Part shown: positions 1 through 12,555 of the stretch, in pieces
Position numbering within the stretch: position 1 is the first letter of the stretch
How the letters are laid out: each line of letters starts with the position of its first letter
Assembly: GCF_034009455.1 (NCBI RefSeq)
Contig: NZ_CP125380.1
Location: 6,739,001 to 6,803,000 of the forward strand
Direction: 5' to 3'
Length of the DNA stretch: 64,000 nucleotides
Origin: Pseudomonas sp. P5_109
Lineage (GTDB): Bacteria > Pseudomonadota > Gammaproteobacteria > Pseudomonadales > Pseudomonadaceae
The notes under the pieces: model-generated
The model's database searches: none
Told to the model about the DNA's origin: nothing
Seen by the model: only the letters and a program-made list of their open reading frames with translations
Position numbers and translations under genes: made by a program

Positions 1-2106
1 CCAGCTGTGGGTGTTATCGGTCAGATACAACTCCAGCTCTTTCTTGACCCGCATGATCAGCTTCTTGCCTTCCACCGGGAAGCAAGTCTCGACGCGCTTG
101 TCGAGGTTGCGTTCCATCCAGTCGGCGCTGGACAGGAACATCTGCTCGTCGCCGCCATTGAGGAAGTAGAAGACCCGGGTGTGTTCCAGGAAGCGGCCGA
201 TGATCGAGCGCACGTGGATGTTGTGGGACACCCCGGCGATGCCCGGTCGCAGGCAGCACATGCCACGCACCACCAGGTCGATGCGCACACCTGACTGGCT
301 GGCCTTGTACAGCGCGCGGATGATCTTCGGATCGGTCAGCGAGTTGAACTTGGCGATGATGTGCGCCGGCTTGCCGTCGAGGGCGAACTGGGTTTCGCGG
401 GCAATCATGTCGAGCATGCCCTTTTTCAGGGTGAACGGCGCGTGCAGCAACTTCTTCATGCGCAGCGTCTTGCCCATGCCGATCAACTGGCTGAACAGCT
501 TGCCAACGTCTTCGCACAAGGCGTCGTCGGAAGTCAGCAGGCTGTAGTCGGTGTACAGGCGTGCATTACCGGCGTGATAGTTACCGGTGCCGAGGTGCGC
601 GTAACGGACGATTTCACCGGCCTCGCGACGCAGGATCAGCATCATCTTGGCGTGGGTCTTGAAGCCGACAACACCGTAGATCACCACCGCACCGGCCGCT
701 TGCAGGCGGCTGGCCAGTTGCAGGTTGGACTCTTCGTCGAACCGCGCGCGCAGCTCGATCACCGCCGTCACTTCCTTACCGTTACGCGCAGCATCCACCA
801 GCGCATCGACGATTTCCGAGTTGGCACCGGAGCGATACAGGGTCTGGCGCACCGCCAGCACGTGCGGGTCCTTGGCGGCCTGGCGCAGCAGGTCGACCAC
901 CGGGGTAAACGATTCGAACGGGTGCAGCAGCAGGATGTCCTGCTTGCTGATTACGCTGAAAATGTTTTCGCTGTTCTGCAGCAGTTTCGGGATCTGCGGG
1001 GTGAACGGCAGGTATTGCAGCTCGCGCTGGCTGTCCAGGCCAGTGATGCTGAACAGCCGCGTCAGGTTCACCGGACCGTTGACCTGATACAGCTCGCTCT
1101 CGCTCAGGTTGAACTGCTTGAGCAGGTAGTCGGACAGGTGTTTCGGGCAGGTGTCGGCAACTTCCAGGCGTACTGCGTCACCGTAGCGACGGGAGAACAG
1201 TTCGCCGCGCAGGGCGCGAGCCAGGTCTTCGACGTCCTCGGAGTCCAACGCCAGGTCGGCGTTGCGGGTCAGGCGGAACTGGTAGCAGCCCTTGACCTTC
1301 ATGCCCTGGAACAGGTCATCGGCATGGGCGTGGATCATCGACGACAGGAACACATAATTATCGCCAGAGCCGCCAACCTCTTCCGGAACCTTGATGATCC
1401 GCGGCAGCAGGCGCGGTGCCGGAATGATCGCCAGACCGGAATCCCGTCCGAAGGCATCGATACCCTCGAGCTCGACGATGAAGTTCAGGCTCTTGTTCAC
1501 CAGCAACGGGAACGGGTGAGTCGGGTCGAGGCCGATCGGGGTGATGATCGGCGCGATTTCGTCGCGGAAATAGCGTCGGACCCAGGTTTTCAGCTTGGTC
1601 GTCCAGTGGCGGCGACGGATGAAGCGGACCTGATGTTTTTCCAGCTCCGGCAACAGAATGTCGTTGAGGATCGCGTACTGACGGTCGACGTGACCGTGCA
1701 CCAGCTCGCTGATGCGCGCCAATGCCTGATGCGGTTGCAGACCGTCGGCGCCCGCCTGTTCACGGGCGAAGGTGATCTGCTTCTTCAGGCCGGCGACGCG
1801 AATCTCGAAGAACTCGTCCAGGTTGCTGGAGAAGATCAGCAGAAACTTCAGCCGCTCCAGCAATGGATAGGACTCGTCCAGCGCCTGTTCCAGCACGCGG
1901 ATGTTGAACTGTAGTTGCGACAGCTCGCGGTGGATGTACAGGCTGCTGTCGTCCAGGCCGGGAATGGCAATCGCCGGTGCCGCCGCAGCGGGTTCGACGA
2001 CCGCCGCGGGCGGAGCAGGCTCCAACTCCGGCGGGGTCTCGGCGATCTGCTCTACCACGGGCTGGGCGTCTTGTACGGCAACTTCAGTGAGTCCTTCGGT
2101 ATTCAT
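1..2106 (-). CDS. ppk: Polyphosphate kinase 1, partial (C-terminus beyond window)
   Basis: Polyphosphate kinase makes inorganic polyphosphate reversibly from ATP. The frame is open for 702 codons from the ATG at 2106 to the window edge, so only the last few dozen residues of a protein usually around 700-740 residues are missing. It starts [12 protein letters not shown] and has a Pro/Ala/Glu-rich tail of about 50 residues before the conserved N domain ([11 protein letters not shown]). The motif [10 protein letters not shown] lies in the catalytic region and should carry the autophosphorylated histidine known from this family. hemB lies directly upstream on the same strand, 18 bp away, as in other pseudomonads, so the two may be co-transcribed. 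Function is near certain by family; the stop codon cannot be seen. Confidence 0.96.
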   Translation of the reverse strand, partial: MNTEGLTEVAVQDAQPVVEQIAETPPELEPAPPAAVVEPAAAAPAIAIPGLDDSSLYIHRELSQLQFNIRVLEQALDESYPLLERLKFLLIFSSNLDEFFEIRVAGLKKQITFAREQAGADGLQPHQALARISELVHGHVDRQYAILNDILLPELEKHQVRFIRRRHWTTKLKTWVRRYFRDEIAPIITPIGLDPTHPFPLLVNKSLNFIVELEGIDAFGRDSGLAIIPAPRLLPRIIKVPEEVGGSGDNYVFLSSMIHAHADDLFQGMKVKGCYQFRLTRNADLALDSEDVEDLARALRGELFSRRYGDAVRLEVADTCPKHLSDYLLKQFNLSESELYQVNGPVNLTRLFSITGLDSQRELQYLPFTPQIPKLLQNSENIFSVISKQDILLLHPFESFTPVVDLLRQAAKDPHVLAVRQTLYRSGANSEIVDALVDAARNGKEVTAVIELRARFDEESNLQLASRLQAAGAVVIYGVVGFKTHAKMMLILRREAGEIVRYAHLGTGNYHAGNARLYTDYSLLTSDDALCEDVGKLFSQLIGMGKTLRMKKLLHAPFTLKKGMLDMIARETQFALDGKPAHIIAKFNSLTDPKIIRALYKASQSGVRIDLVVRGMCCLRPGIAGVSHNIHVRSIIGRFLEHTRVFYFLNGGDEQMFLSSADWMERNLDKRVETCFPVEGKKLIMRVKKELELYLTDNTHSW

Positions 2107-2124
2107 CACATGTTCCTGGGAGGG

Positions 2125-3159
<1,035 letters not shown>

Positions 3160-3345
3160 TTACGGGCGAGCGTGACAGTTATAAGCGGCCATTATGACGA
3201 ACGTATTACAGTTATGTGCACGCTGTGACACGTAGCCGCATTCCATTGTCGTTGTAGGAAATGTTCACGTCGAGACACATTTGGACACTTTCCTGAATGT
3301 GCCCGAAGGGTTAGGCTGCGCGTTCATTTCGCCAGCACCCAGACA

Positions 3346-3972
3346 ATGCTCCAACAATTTCTGCATGACTTCGGCTACTTTGCCCTTTTTCTAGGCACGT
3401 TCTTCGAAGGCGAAACCATCCTGGTACTCGCGGGCTTCCTCGCGTTCCGCGGATACATGGACATCAACCTGGTGGTGGTCGTGGCCTTCTTCGGCAGCTA
3501 CGCCGGCGACCAACTGTGGTATTTCCTGGGGCGCAAGCACGGCCGCAAGCTGCTGGCGCGCAAGCCGCGCTGGCAAATGATGGGTGACCGGGCGCTGGAA
3601 CACATTCGCAGGCATCCGGACATCTGGGTCCTGAGTTTCCGCTTCGTCTACGGTTTGCGTACGGTCATGCCGGTGGCTATCGGTCTGTCGGGCTATCCCC
3701 CGGGCCGTTACCTGCTGCTCAACGGGATTGGAGCGGCGATCTGGGCCGCTGCATTGGCGGCGGCCGCGTACCATTTCGGCGCCGTGCTCGAAGGCATGCT
3801 CGGCAGTGTGAAGAAGTACGAACTCTGGGTGCTCGGCGCCCTGCTGGTCCTGGGACTCGTGCTGTGGCTGCGTCGGCGCTTCAAGAATGCCCGCCTGGCC
3901 AAACAGATCTACGCCGACGAACAAGCCCTGAAGAGGACCAAAACCGAAGGCCCTACGACGCCAACCGAGTGA
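3346..3972 (+). CDS. DedA family membrane protein
   Basis: Integral inner-membrane protein of the DedA (SNARE-associated/VTT) superfamily, whose members act in membrane homeostasis and lipid-carrier flipping. It has 208 residues. Visible marks are the N-terminal FEGETILVLAGFLAFRG segment, the re-entrant GSYAGDQLWYFLGR motif and the FRFVYGLRTVMPVAIGLSG motif with its conserved arginines, followed by two membrane segments and a basic C-terminal tail. The 3' end overlaps the convergent sterol-desaturase-like gene by 20 bp. The exact substrate cannot be assigned. Confidence 0.9.
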   Translation: MLQQFLHDFGYFALFLGTFFEGETILVLAGFLAFRGYMDINLVVVVAFFGSYAGDQLWYFLGRKHGRKLLARKPRWQMMGDRALEHIRRHPDIWVLSFRFVYGLRTVMPVAIGLSGYPPGRYLLLNGIGAAIWAAALAAAAYHFGAVLEGMLGSVKKYELWVLGALLVLGLVLWLRRRFKNARLAKQIYADEQALKRTKTEGPTTPTE

Positions 3973-5188
3973 TGCGGTTTCTGCAACAGTAGAGACCGAT
4001 AACGCTCAACAGGCTGTAACTGAGCAGGCCGATCCAGCCCGCCGCGCTGACCGGCCACAGCCCCACTAGCGGGGCCAGCCATACCAATGGCAGATTCGAC
4101 CCCAGCCGCAACAGCTCCAGCTTCAACGCCCACGGGCGATTCTCCAGGGCCACGCCCAGCACAAACAGACCGAACGCCACTGAGCCCCAGCCCAACACCA
4201 GGGCGGCGACTGGCAGCTTCGGCTCAAGATTCATCAAGTAACTGCCCAGTGCGATATAGAAACAGAACTGCAACAGCACGTAGAGCTGCTGACGTCCGTC
4301 CAGTGGCACCTCGAATTTGCGGAAAAGGCCCAGGTCAGGCTTGTTCATCGGGTATTTGGCGGCCACGTCCGCCGGGCGCCAACCGGTGCGCATGAACCAG
4401 ATCCGAAGTTTGTCCCAAGTGCTTTCGGCACGCCGTGCATCTGCCCATAACTGCGCATAGAACTGCACGTTCGCCCACACAGGATTCCAGCTCGCCAACG
4501 GTGTGGTCACACCGAAGACCACCGGTTCGTTGTCGTCTTCTTCCTGGAACGAGCCAAACAGACGGTCCCAAATAATGAACACACCGCCGTAGTTGCGATC
4601 CATGTAGAGAGCGTTCTGTGCATGGTGGGCCCGATGATTGGAAGGCGTGACAAAGAACCATTCGAACCAGCCAAGCTTGGGAATGTGTCGGGTGTGCACC
4701 CAGAACTGATACAGCAGGTTCAACGCCGCGACACTGACGAACACCAGCAGCGGTACGCCAAACACGGCCATCGGCAGATAGAAGATCCAGCTCAGGAGGA
4801 ATCCGGTACTGGTCTGGCGCAACGCCGTGGACAGGTTGTAGTCCTCGCTCTGGTGATGCACCGAATGCGCGGCCCAGAGGATGTTGCGCTCGTGGCCCAT
4901 GCGATGCAGCCAGTAGTAGCAGAAGTCGTAGAAGACAAAGGCAAGCACCCAGGTCCAGACGCTGTCGGCCGACAACTCGAACAGCGCCAGATGCTTGAGG
5001 GCGAACGCATAGGTCAGCAATCCCGCGCCTTTGGTCAGCAGCCCCGTGGTGGTCGACAGCACGCCGGTGCTGATGCTGTTGATCGCGTCCGCCAGCCGAT
5101 AGTTGCTCACCCCGCGCCAACGGTCGGCCATCAGCTCGAAAGCGATCAGCACAAAGAAGAACGGCACCGCATACAGAATGAAATCCAT
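3953..5188 (-). CDS. Sterol desaturase / fatty acid hydroxylase family membrane protein
   Basis: Non-haem di-iron membrane oxygenase of the sterol desaturase superfamily, 411 residues. The histidine boxes are clear: HRMGH at 95-99, HSVHH at 108-112, HTRH at 165-168 and HRAHH at 185-189. Membrane segments lie before residue 90, around 125-160 and, as an extra block, from about residue 310 to 400 at the C-terminus. The substrate is unknown; bacterial members act on fatty acids, ornithine lipids, carotenoids or hopanoids. The 3' end overlaps the convergent dedA-like gene by 20 bp. Confidence 0.88.
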   Translation of the reverse strand: MDFILYAVPFFFVLIAFELMADRWRGVSNYRLADAINSISTGVLSTTTGLLTKGAGLLTYAFALKHLALFELSADSVWTWVLAFVFYDFCYYWLHRMGHERNILWAAHSVHHQSEDYNLSTALRQTSTGFLLSWIFYLPMAVFGVPLLVFVSVAALNLLYQFWVHTRHIPKLGWFEWFFVTPSNHRAHHAQNALYMDRNYGGVFIIWDRLFGSFQEEDDNEPVVFGVTTPLASWNPVWANVQFYAQLWADARRAESTWDKLRIWFMRTGWRPADVAAKYPMNKPDLGLFRKFEVPLDGRQQLYVLLQFCFYIALGSYLMNLEPKLPVAALVLGWGSVAFGLFVLGVALENRPWALKLELLRLGSNLPLVWLAPLVGLWPVSAAGWIGLLSYSLLSVIGLYCCRNRITRLAS

Positions 5189-5303
5189 GACGCGCCCTGG
5201 TCGGAATCCTGCGGACAGATGCTATGTGTAACTGTGAATTAACCCTATGGCAACGAGTGACAAATTAGTGGACATTTAACGCCATGAATCTGGAGAAAAG
5301 CCC

Positions 5304-5972
5304 ATGAGCAAAAAAGTTGCAGTGATCCTTTCCGGTTGTGGCGTGTACGACGGCGCCGAGCTCCACGAGAGCGTCATCACCCTGCTGCGCCTGGACCAGC
5401 GCGGAGCCCAGGTGCAGTGCTTCGCACCGAACATTGCGCAGTTGCATGTGATCAATCACCTGACCGGCGAAGAAATGCCCGAGTCGCGCAACGTGCTGGT
5501 GGAGTCGGCGCGGATTGCCCGGGGCAACATCAAGGACATCCGTGACGCAAACGTCGACGAGTTCGATGCGCTGATCGTGCCCGGCGGCTTCGGCTCGGCC
5601 AAGAACCTGTCCAACTTCGCCATCGAAGGCGCCGGCTGCACCGTTCAACCGGATGTCCTGGCCCTGACCGAAGCCTTTGCCGAGGCCGGCAAGCCAGTGG
5701 GGTTGATGTGCATTTCACCGGCCCTGGCGGCGAAGATCTATGGCCCCGGCGTCATCTGCACCATCGGCAATGACACTGACACCGCTGCCGCGATGAACAA
5801 GATGGGCGCGACCCATACCGATTGCGCGGTCAGTGACATTGTCGAGGACAAGGCGCGCAAACTGGTGAGCACCCCGGCTTACATGCTGGCGCAATCGATC
5901 AGTGAAGTGGCGTCCGGCATCAACAAGCTGGTCGACCGGGTACTTGAACTGACCCACGAAAACGATGCCTGA
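5304..5972 (+). CDS. elbB: ElbB-type glyoxalase (DJ-1/PfpI fold)
   Basis: 222-residue protein of the class I glutamine amidotransferase-like family related to E. coli ElbB/YhbL, linked in the literature to isoprenoid metabolism and glyoxalase activity. It begins MSKKVAVILSGCGVYDGAEL, has ALIVPGGFGSAKNLSNFA in the middle and LMCISPALAAKIYGPG, where the cysteine is the expected nucleophile. A GGAGAAA ribosome site precedes the ATG. It stands alone between the sterol-desaturase-like gene (divergent) and a REP pair. Confidence 0.9.
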   Translation: MSKKVAVILSGCGVYDGAELHESVITLLRLDQRGAQVQCFAPNIAQLHVINHLTGEEMPESRNVLVESARIARGNIKDIRDANVDEFDALIVPGGFGSAKNLSNFAIEGAGCTVQPDVLALTEAFAEAGKPVGLMCISPALAAKIYGPGVICTIGNDTDTAAAMNKMGATHTDCAVSDIVEDKARKLVSTPAYMLAQSISEVASGINKLVDRVLELTHENDA

Positions 5973-5983
5973 CACGATTTATT

Positions 5984-6081
5984 GTAGGAGCGAGCTTGCT
6001 CGCGAAAGACGTGAGAGCGCCACGTACACCCAGCCAGCACTCGTCATCGTTGACGTCCATCGCGAGCAAGCTCGCTCCTAC
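5984..6081. repeat. REP pair (GTAGGAGCGAGCTTGCTCGCGA type)
   Basis: Two inverted copies of the TAGGAGCGAGCTTGCTCGCGA unit face each other across a spacer of about 55 bp. The right arm includes the stop codon of the following minus-strand yaiI gene (TAG, complement at 6078-6080). Confidence 0.9.
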
Positions 6082-6533
6082 AGTTTGCGCGTCAGGCGGG
6101 TAAGGATCCGGTCCAGCGCATTGGCGAACGCCTGCTTCTCACGATCGCCGAACGGCGCTGGTCCTCCGCCCATTTGCCCCTGCTCGCGCAGATCGGTGAA
6201 CAGATTGCGCACCGCCAGCCGCTCCCCCATGTTCTGCGCATCAAACTCCTTGCCCCGCGGATCGAGCGCAGCCACACCCTTCTTCACCAGGCGATCTGCC
6301 AACGGCACATCGCTGCAGATCACCAGCTCACCGGGTACTGCGTGTTCCACCAGGTAATCATCGGCCGCATCCGGACCGCTCGGCACCACGATCAGCTTGA
6401 CCAGCGCCAGACCTGGCTTGGTCTGCGGCTGCCCGGCCACCAGCACCACTTCGAACTGGCGCTTGAGGGCGAACTTCACCACCAGATCCTTGGCCTGCCG
6501 GGGGCAGGCATCGGCGTCGATCCACACACGCAT
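6078..6533 (-). CDS. yaiI: YaiI/YqxD family protein (UPF0178, DUF188)
   Basis: 151-residue protein of the UPF0178 family, full length. It opens with MRVWIDADACPRQAKDLVVK, the conserved acidic motif of this PIN-like nuclease-fold family, and carries VICSDVPLADRLVKKGVAALDPRG. The molecular function is not established. The stop codon is provided by the adjacent REP unit, so the last residues (TRLTRKL) abut the repeat. Confidence 0.93.
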   Translation of the reverse strand: MRVWIDADACPRQAKDLVVKFALKRQFEVVLVAGQPQTKPGLALVKLIVVPSGPDAADDYLVEHAVPGELVICSDVPLADRLVKKGVAALDPRGKEFDAQNMGERLAVRNLFTDLREQGQMGGGPAPFGDREKQAFANALDRILTRLTRKL

Positions 6534-6555
6534 TTAATTTTCCTCTGTTGAAAAG

Positions 6556-6619
6556 CATCGCGGGCAAGCCCGCGCCCACAGGTTAACGCTAAACCTGTGG
6601 GAGCGGGCTTGCCCGCGAA
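6556..6619. repeat. REP pair (GTGGGAGCGGGCTTGCCCGCGA type)
   Basis: Two inverted REP units separated by about 20 bp, forming one near-perfect long hairpin between yaiI and the FTR1 gene. Confidence 0.9.
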
Positions 6620-6640
6620 TATGAGCGAAGCGAATGCCGT

Positions 6641-8539
6641 TTAAGAAACCTGCACCCGCCGCCTCTCAGCCATCCGACTACGCCCATAAAGCACGACAAT
6701 CGCAAGGATCGCCACAGCCTGGGCACTCAGCGAATACGCATCGGCATGGATCCCCAGCCAGTCAAACTCAAAGAACGGCACAGGCCGCGTGCCGAAGATC
6801 CCGGCTTCCTGCAGCGCTTTCACGCCATGTCCGGCAAACACCACCGACAAGGCGCACAAGAGACCAGCGTTGATGCTGAAGAACAGCGCCAGCGGCAGCT
6901 TCGCCGAACCGCGCAAAATCACCCAGGCCAGGCCGATCAGCAGCACCACAGCGGTCGCACCACCGGCCAGCACCGCGTTATGCCCCGCCGGACCTGCCTG
7001 CAACCACAGGGTTTCGTAAAACAGGATCACTTCGAACAGTTCACGATACACCGAGAAAAACGCCAGGGTCGCAAAGCCGAAACGCCCGCCGCCACCCACC
7101 AGGCTGGACTTGATGTAATCCTGCCAGGCCGCCGCGTGACGACGGTCATGCATCCACACGCCCAGCCACAACACCATGACGCTGGCAAACAACGCTGTCG
7201 CACCCTCAAGCAATTCACGCTGCGAACCGCTGACATCAATCACATAGGCTGCCAGCGCCCAGGTACCCAGCCCCGCCAGAAATGCCAGGCCCCAACCGAC
7301 GTTGACGCTGCGCACCGCCGCCTGTTGACCAGTGTTACGCAGGAAAGCCAGGATCGCCGCCAGCACCAGAATCGCCTCCAGCCCTTCGCGCAGCAGGATC
7401 AGCAAGCCGGAAATGTAACTCAGCGACCAGCTCAAACCGTCGTTGCCCAACAGATCGGCCGATGCCTTCAACTTGGCCTTGGCCGCGTCCAGACGCTGTT
7501 CGACGTCTGTCACCGGCAGGCCATCCTGCAAGGACTGACGGTAGGCCATCAGGGATTTTTCAGTGTCTTTTCGGACGTTGGCGTCAATGTTGTCCAGCGA
7601 GCTTTCGACCAGCTCGAAGCCTTCAAGGTAGGCCGCTACCGATAAGTCATAAGCCTGATCATGCTCGCCGGCACGATACGCCGCGACGCTCTTGTCCAGA
7701 GTGGCTGCGGTGTAGTCGAGCAGTTGTGCCGGGCCACGCTTGACCTGCGGCGGTTGCGCCCGCTGGGTACGAAACGTCGCGGCGGCTTGGGGACCTTCGA
7801 CAGCCTGCACTTCGGCCGGGGTCTGACGGGCCAGATCGGCGATGTTGTAGGTTTTCTCGGCACGGGCTGTCGCCGGGTCGACACTGAAGCTGGCGATGTA
7901 GGTAGCCAGGTCCCAACGCTGGCGATCATCCAGTTGGTCGGCAAAGGCCGGCATGTCAGTCCCTTCAATGCCCTGGCCCAAGGTGCTGTAGAGCGCGTAG
8001 AGGCTCAGTCGATCCTGCCGCGTGGTATCACGCAGGTTGGATGGCGCTGGCGTCATGCCGACACCCGCCGGGCCGTCTCCGGCCCCGGTGTCGCCATGGC
8101 ACACCGAGCAATGCTGAGCGTACAGCGGCGCCCCACGCGACGGGTCTGGCGTAATGACCGGGGCCTGGCTGACTTCATAGGCCACGGCCAACTTCGCACC
8201 CAGTTGCCGGGCCTGGCGAGTGACGTCGGCACCGTCCTGACGGACGCTGATTGAATTTTCCAGCGTGACCAGGCTTTGCTCCAGCGCCGCTTTTTCCGGT
8301 TTGGCCGGCATGCCCGCCATCAAACTTCCCAGCGTCTTGACCGACTCTTGCTGCGCGTGAAATCCGGCCTGATCGATGATGCTGCCCGCCTGCACCGTGT
8401 CCGGGTAATCCGCGCCGATGTAATCGAGCAAGTGCAGCGCCTGCGGAGCACCTTCGACGGGTGCGGCCACCGACTGAAAGCTGCACACCGCGAACAGCGG
8501 CAGCACCAGCCAGGCCAGAAAACGGGAGGGGGCAATCAT
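6641..8539 (-). CDS. Cytochrome c-FTR1 fusion iron permease
   Basis: 632-residue inner-membrane protein. An N-terminal signal peptide (1 to about 26) is followed by a periplasmic region with one class I cytochrome c domain: haem motif CSVCH at 144-148 and a likely Met ligand in GTDMPAF. A mostly helical linker follows, then a FTR1-type permease from about residue 375 with seven membrane segments and the two iron-binding motifs REGLE and RELFE. FTR1 permeases take up iron as Fe3+ after oxidation of Fe2+. The fused cytochrome domain may serve that redox step; this is inference. The same architecture is common in Pseudomonas, so it is not a new fusion. It stands as a single gene. Confidence 0.9.
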   Translation of the reverse strand: MIAPSRFLAWLVLPLFAVCSFQSVAAPVEGAPQALHLLDYIGADYPDTVQAGSIIDQAGFHAQQESVKTLGSLMAGMPAKPEKAALEQSLVTLENSISVRQDGADVTRQARQLGAKLAVAYEVSQAPVITPDPSRGAPLYAQHCSVCHGDTGAGDGPAGVGMTPAPSNLRDTTRQDRLSLYALYSTLGQGIEGTDMPAFADQLDDRQRWDLATYIASFSVDPATARAEKTYNIADLARQTPAEVQAVEGPQAAATFRTQRAQPPQVKRGPAQLLDYTAATLDKSVAAYRAGEHDQAYDLSVAAYLEGFELVESSLDNIDANVRKDTEKSLMAYRQSLQDGLPVTDVEQRLDAAKAKLKASADLLGNDGLSWSLSYISGLLILLREGLEAILVLAAILAFLRNTGQQAAVRSVNVGWGLAFLAGLGTWALAAYVIDVSGSQRELLEGATALFASVMVLWLGVWMHDRRHAAAWQDYIKSSLVGGGGRFGFATLAFFSVYRELFEVILFYETLWLQAGPAGHNAVLAGGATAVVLLIGLAWVILRGSAKLPLALFFSINAGLLCALSVVFAGHGVKALQEAGIFGTRPVPFFEFDWLGIHADAYSLSAQAVAILAIVVLYGRSRMAERRRVQVS

Positions 8540-8540
8540 G

Positions 8541-8555
8541 AATGAATCTCAATTG
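8541..8555 (-). promoter_or_regulatory. Weak candidate Fur box at the FTR1 start
   Basis: On the minus strand the bases just before the ATG read TTGAGATTCATTC, which matches about 9 of 13 positions of the core of the Fur consensus (ATGATAATCATTA). A Fur site would fit an iron-uptake gene, but the match is imperfect and overlaps the ribosome-binding region. Confidence 0.25.
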
Positions 8556-8657
8556 GAAAAACGAAGTTACATATTGTTAACGCCCAACCGGTTTCGCTCA
8601 AGCTTTGTTGGGACTTCCTGCCAAAGTGCAGGCGCTCCAAAGTACTGATACGCCAAC

Positions 8658-8686
8658 AAAAAAGGCGACCGCATGGGTCGCCTTTT
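8658..8686 (-). terminator. Intrinsic terminator of the LysE-family gene
   Basis: Inverted repeat AAGGCGACC / GGTCGCCTT with a short loop, followed on the minus strand by a run of six T. It begins 16 bp after the stop codon of the LysE gene. Confidence 0.85.
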
Positions 8687-8701
8687 CGGGTTCCTGCCGA
8701 T

Positions 8702-9334
8702 TCAGACGGCGGCTCTGCGCAGCGTTGCCATAAACGCCGCCGCCCCAATGAACAGCCCGGCAAAGGTCCGGTTCATGCGTTTTTGCTGTTTCGGTGTGCG
8801 CAGCAGACGCAGCACTTTGGACGCCAGGCCGGTGTAGCCGGCCATGACGATCAGGTCGACGCAGATCATGGTCACGCCGATCACCAGATACTGAATCAGC
8901 AGCGGAGCATGGGGGTCGATGAACTGCGGCAACACCGCCAGCATGAACACCAGCGCCTTGGGGTTGCTGATGTTCACCAGGAAACCACGGAACACCAGGG
9001 CCATCGGCTTGCCGATCTGGCGCACCGCCGCGTCATCGCTCATATCGCTGGGCAACGCGCGCCATTGCTTGATCGCGAGGTAAACCAGATACGCCACGCC
9101 AAACCATTTGATGGCGTAGAAGGCCGAGGCCGAAGCCGTGAGAATGGCGCCAACACCGGCACCGACGATGGCGATCTGCACAGCCAGACCCAGTTGCAGG
9201 CCCAGGGCGTTCCAGTAGCCGCGCCAGAAACCGTATTGCAGACCGCTGGACATAGACGCAATGGCGCCGGCACCGGGGGACAGACTGATCACCCAGCAGG
9301 CGGCAAAAAACGCCAGCCATGTTTGAAGCTCCAT
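8702..9334 (-). CDS. LysE/RhtB family amino-acid exporter
   Basis: 210-residue inner-membrane protein with about six hydrophobic segments. It carries the family signature near the N-terminus (WVISLSPGAGAIASMSSGLQ) and the NISNPKALVFMLAVLPQF motif in the middle. LysE/RhtB proteins export amino acids such as lysine, arginine, homoserine or threonine; the substrate here is unknown. It is monocistronic with its own terminator. Confidence 0.92.
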   Translation of the reverse strand: MELQTWLAFFAACWVISLSPGAGAIASMSSGLQYGFWRGYWNALGLQLGLAVQIAIVGAGVGAILTASASAFYAIKWFGVAYLVYLAIKQWRALPSDMSDDAAVRQIGKPMALVFRGFLVNISNPKALVFMLAVLPQFIDPHAPLLIQYLVIGVTMICVDLIVMAGYTGLASKVLRLLRTPKQQKRMNRTFAGLFIGAAAFMATLRRAAV

Positions 9335-9452
9335 TGCACACCTCGACTCGGACTCGTGACAGACGTCTAAGCTAATGCGGCTTTGGTTGGATGACTACCG
9401 ATTTTTTGCCGGATGTGTCGACAGCCGACCAGCGTTTGCGGCGTGAGGGCTT

Positions 9453-9525
9453 CTTCGCGAGCAAGCCCGCTGCCACAGTTGATCTTCAGTGGCCACAAAG
9501 GTGGGAGCGGGCTTGCTTGCGAAAG
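9453..9525. repeat. REP pair
   Basis: Inverted units CGCGAGCAAGCCCGCT and GTGGGAGCGGGCTTGCTTGC separated by about 30 bp, between the LysE gene and the MscS-like gene. Confidence 0.85.
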
Positions 9526-9548
9526 CGGTGTATCAGGCAACAACAGGC

Positions 9549-10129
9549 TTACTTTTCAAACCCGCTGGAAGGAAACACATCCGTCCCGCGCCAGCGCCGC
9601 ACCGATCGCTGGAAGAACAGACTGTTGGGCACCTGCACCATGGCGCTGCCCGTACCGAGTTCTTCGGCCTCGATCAGCGTGGTGTAGAGGAGATTGATCG
9701 CCACCACCCGACCTTTGACGCCAGGCTTGTCGGTGGTGTCCACCAACTCGACCACATCACCTAGGCGGAACGGGCCGACGGTAAAGATCAGGATCGCGCA
9801 CAGCAGGTTCGACAGCACGCTCCACATGGCGAAAAACGCCACCGCCGCGACCGCGACGAAACCGGACAACGCAGTCCAGAGCACCGTGGCCGATACACCG
9901 AGTCGCTCCAGCACGAAGATCAGCGCGCTGCCCATGATCAGCCAGCGCAAACCGCCCCGCAGCGGCAACATCAGCTGCGGCGGGAACGGGTAACGCTCAC
10001 CGAGGCGGGTCAGGCCTTTCGCAACGAAGCGCTGGGTGAAATAGCCGGCGAGCAGGATCAGCAAAATTTGCACGCCAAGCCAGATCGGCTCGGCCCACAC
10101 TGCCGGTAGCGGCAGCTTGAAGGCATCCA

Positions 10130-10130
<1 letters not shown>
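9549..10130 (-). CDS. Small MscS-family mechanosensitive channel
   Basis: 193-residue protein starting MDAFKLPLP. Three hydrophobic segments are followed by the MscS pore and beta domain (LSGFVAVAAVAFFAMWSVLSN, then GPFRLGDVVELV). It is a short MscS-type channel without the large C-terminal vestibule. The start was placed at 10130 because its ATG overlaps the stop of the upstream ABC-F gene as TGATG on the minus strand, a typical translational coupling; the longer frame to 10190 lies inside the upstream gene. MscS channels release solutes on hypo-osmotic shock. Confidence 0.85.
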
Positions 10131-12040
<1,910 letters not shown>

Positions 12041-12090
12041 AATGGCGGCGGAGTCTACCAGCTTCGCTCGCAACTGGCGCGAGTAGCACT

Positions 12091-12555
12091 ATGTCCTCTG
12101 ACCTGTGGAGCTTTTCCCTGAACACTTACGCTCGACCGGGCATTGAGCAGGCATGCCTGCAATTGCAGTCGGCGGGGGTCAACGTGTGTCTGCTGCTGTG
12201 TGCTGCCTGGTTGGGACAACGAGGCGTGGCCTGCGATGAGCAGCGTTTGCAGCATCTACGCAGTGTGGCCGTCTCTTGGGACAGCGATGTCGTGCGACCG
12301 TTACGCACCTTGCGCACGCAATGGAAGGCCGCTGCCACGGCAGACGCCGATTTGCACAACCTGCGTGAACAAGTGAAGGCACTGGAGCTGGAAGCCGAGC
12401 GGCATCTGTTGTTGCGGCTGGAGAAAGCGGCACAGAGTTGGCCACAAGATGCCGAGACCGATCTATCGGCCTGGCTGGAAGGTGCGGCGGCGGGTGCCGC
12501 CCACCTGCACCGCGACGCGCTGCATCAGCTGCGCGTCGCGGTAACCGGCACTTAG
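12091..12555 (+). CDS. TIGR02444 family protein
   Basis: 154-residue soluble protein of unknown function that matches the TIGR02444 family of pseudomonads and relatives (MSSDLWSFSLNTYARPGIEQACL). It is rich in Ala, Leu and Glu and probably all helical. Divergent from yheS (50 bp gap). Its last 4 bp overlap the convergent end of algP. Confidence 0.8.
   Translation: MSSDLWSFSLNTYARPGIEQACLQLQSAGVNVCLLLCAAWLGQRGVACDEQRLQHLRSVAVSWDSDVVRPLRTLRTQWKAAATADADLHNLREQVKALELEAERHLLLRLEKAAQSWPQDAETDLSAWLEGAAAGAAHLHRDALHQLRVAVTGT

Noticed and set aside
361..1914. 517-codon open frame on the plus strand
   Set aside because: It lies fully antisense to ppk, whose motifs are intact; a GC-rich coding shadow.
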